32,068 nt of DNA, taken from positions 1 through 32,068 of the forward strand of contig JAQBPN010000076.1 of assembly GCA_028287505.1 (NCBI GenBank). Reading direction: 5' to 3'. This document shows positions 31,728 to 32,068 of the stretch, piece by piece (the stretch's first letter is position 1; each line of letters begins with the position of its first letter). Origin of the DNA: Fibrobacterota bacterium. Its GTDB lineage: Bacteria; Fibrobacterota; Fibrobacteria; UBA11236. Made by a program: the position numbers and the translations under genes. The notes beneath the pieces were generated by a model. The model made no database searches. It saw nothing but the letters and a program-made list of their open reading frames with translations, and was not told the DNA's origin.

Positions 31728-32068
31728 GTCCGGGGACCGGTCTCCTTGATCTGCGATTGCGCGACGGGCGCTTGCGCCCCGTCCACGATGAAAAGTCGAT
31801 GCAACAATTGTAGCGAAGTTACGGTGGCCACGGCCATCTCGTCCCGCTCGCCGAGCGGGACGCCATTCCCCCGGCCCTTGGCCATCAGGCGGCCGAAAGC
31901 GTCCGCGTTGACGTAACCGGCGCTTTTCAGGGCCTCGGGCGTGATGCAGCCGGCCGCCAGGCTGGTCCCGTCCCGGAAGCAGGCGGCGATGGGCGCCCGA
32001 TAGGGCTGCTTGGGGCGGTTCACGATGGAAGACGGCACCAGATCCTCGAAGGAGCGCTTGAGGAGGTA
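31724..32068 (-). CDS. Asparagine-synthase-like amidotransferase, C-terminal part (cut by window edge)
   Basis: 114 residues of the C-terminus remain. YLLKRSFEDLVPSSIVNR-PKQPYRAPIA and TPEALKSAGYVNADAFGRLM...ATVTSLQLLHRLFI follow the end of the AsnB/asparagine-synthase family, in which RPKQPYRAP is a conserved block. These enzymes use ATP and glutamine to make amides; many glycan clusters use AsnB-like proteins to amidate uronic acids. The catalytic parts (N-terminal glutaminase, PP-loop) lie outside the window, so activity cannot be judged. It is the upstream gene of the operon and is coupled to the carrier gene by ATGA. Confidence 0.84.
   Translation of the reverse strand, partial: YLLKRSFEDLVPSSIVNRPKQPYRAPIAACFRDGTSLAAGCITPEALKSAGYVNADAFGRLMAKGRGNGVPLGERDEMAVATVTSLQLLHRLFIVDGAQAPVAQSQIKETGPRT

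Noticed and set aside
1-32068. tRNA, rRNA, CRISPR arrays, insertion sequences and integrase genes
   Set aside because: I looked for cloverleaf ends, repeat-spacer patterns and transposase motifs on both strands and saw none. The only mobility hint is the mobile-mystery family membership of the Fic fusion.

Overview
The window is GC-rich, densely coded DNA. It most likely comes from a Fibrobacterota (Fibrobacteres) or closely related FCB-group bacterium. The pointers are a TIGR02147-type protein (a family expanded in Fibrobacter) next to a lipoprotein, secreted carbohydrate-active enzymes with short C-terminal tails resembling sorting or FlgD-type domains, and many predicted outer-membrane and lipoproteins. 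No rRNA, tRNA, transposase, integrase or CRISPR array was seen. The assignment is inferred from protein content only.

Layout. 1-2.2 kb: start of an unidentified gene (minus), a GH75 chitosanase-like secreted enzyme (minus) and a Ycf48-like repeat lipoprotein (plus). 2.3-4.1 kb: two overlapping adenine-type DNA methyltransferases of different classes with no restriction enzyme beside them. 4.1-8.0 kb: a PL14-like polysaccharide lyase and a large von Willebrand factor A (VWA) surface protein (both minus), separated by a run of hairpins. 8.2-9.2 kb: a fused 'mobile mystery A + B' protein, an HTH regulator joined to a Fic domain whose catalytic histidine is replaced by arginine, with an inverted repeat across its likely promoter. 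9.3-12.1 kb: TIGR02147-family protein plus lipoprotein. 12.1-16.7 kb: a housekeeping run (ComEA-like, PilM, PilN, rsmD, coaD, rhomboid), all plus.

16.7-22.1 kb is a minus-strand operon of four unusual envelope genes: a predicted outer-membrane protein, a MotA/TolQ/ExbB-type channel, a short ExbD/MotB-like partner and an 802-residue Ig-like/barrel protein. The first three are joined by ATGA overlaps. An AT-rich inverted repeat runs into the start of the last gene. This looks like a proton-driven envelope machine with its own outer-membrane parts, and it is the best candidate here for an undescribed system.

22.4-27.5 kb (plus): a PfkB-family (adenosine-type) kinase, then the recurring trio VTC-domain protein, DUF4956 membrane protein and CotH-type kinase. 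Here the CotH protein carries a C-terminal SGNH-hydrolase-like domain. 27.5-32.1 kb (minus): a tightly coupled six-gene operon (asparagine-synthase C-terminus, acyl carrier protein, AMP-forming acyl ligase, NAD-synthetase-like amide ligase, methyltransferase, hexapeptide acyltransferase). It probably makes or decorates an amidated, acylated surface glycan or small molecule, and it continues beyond the window.
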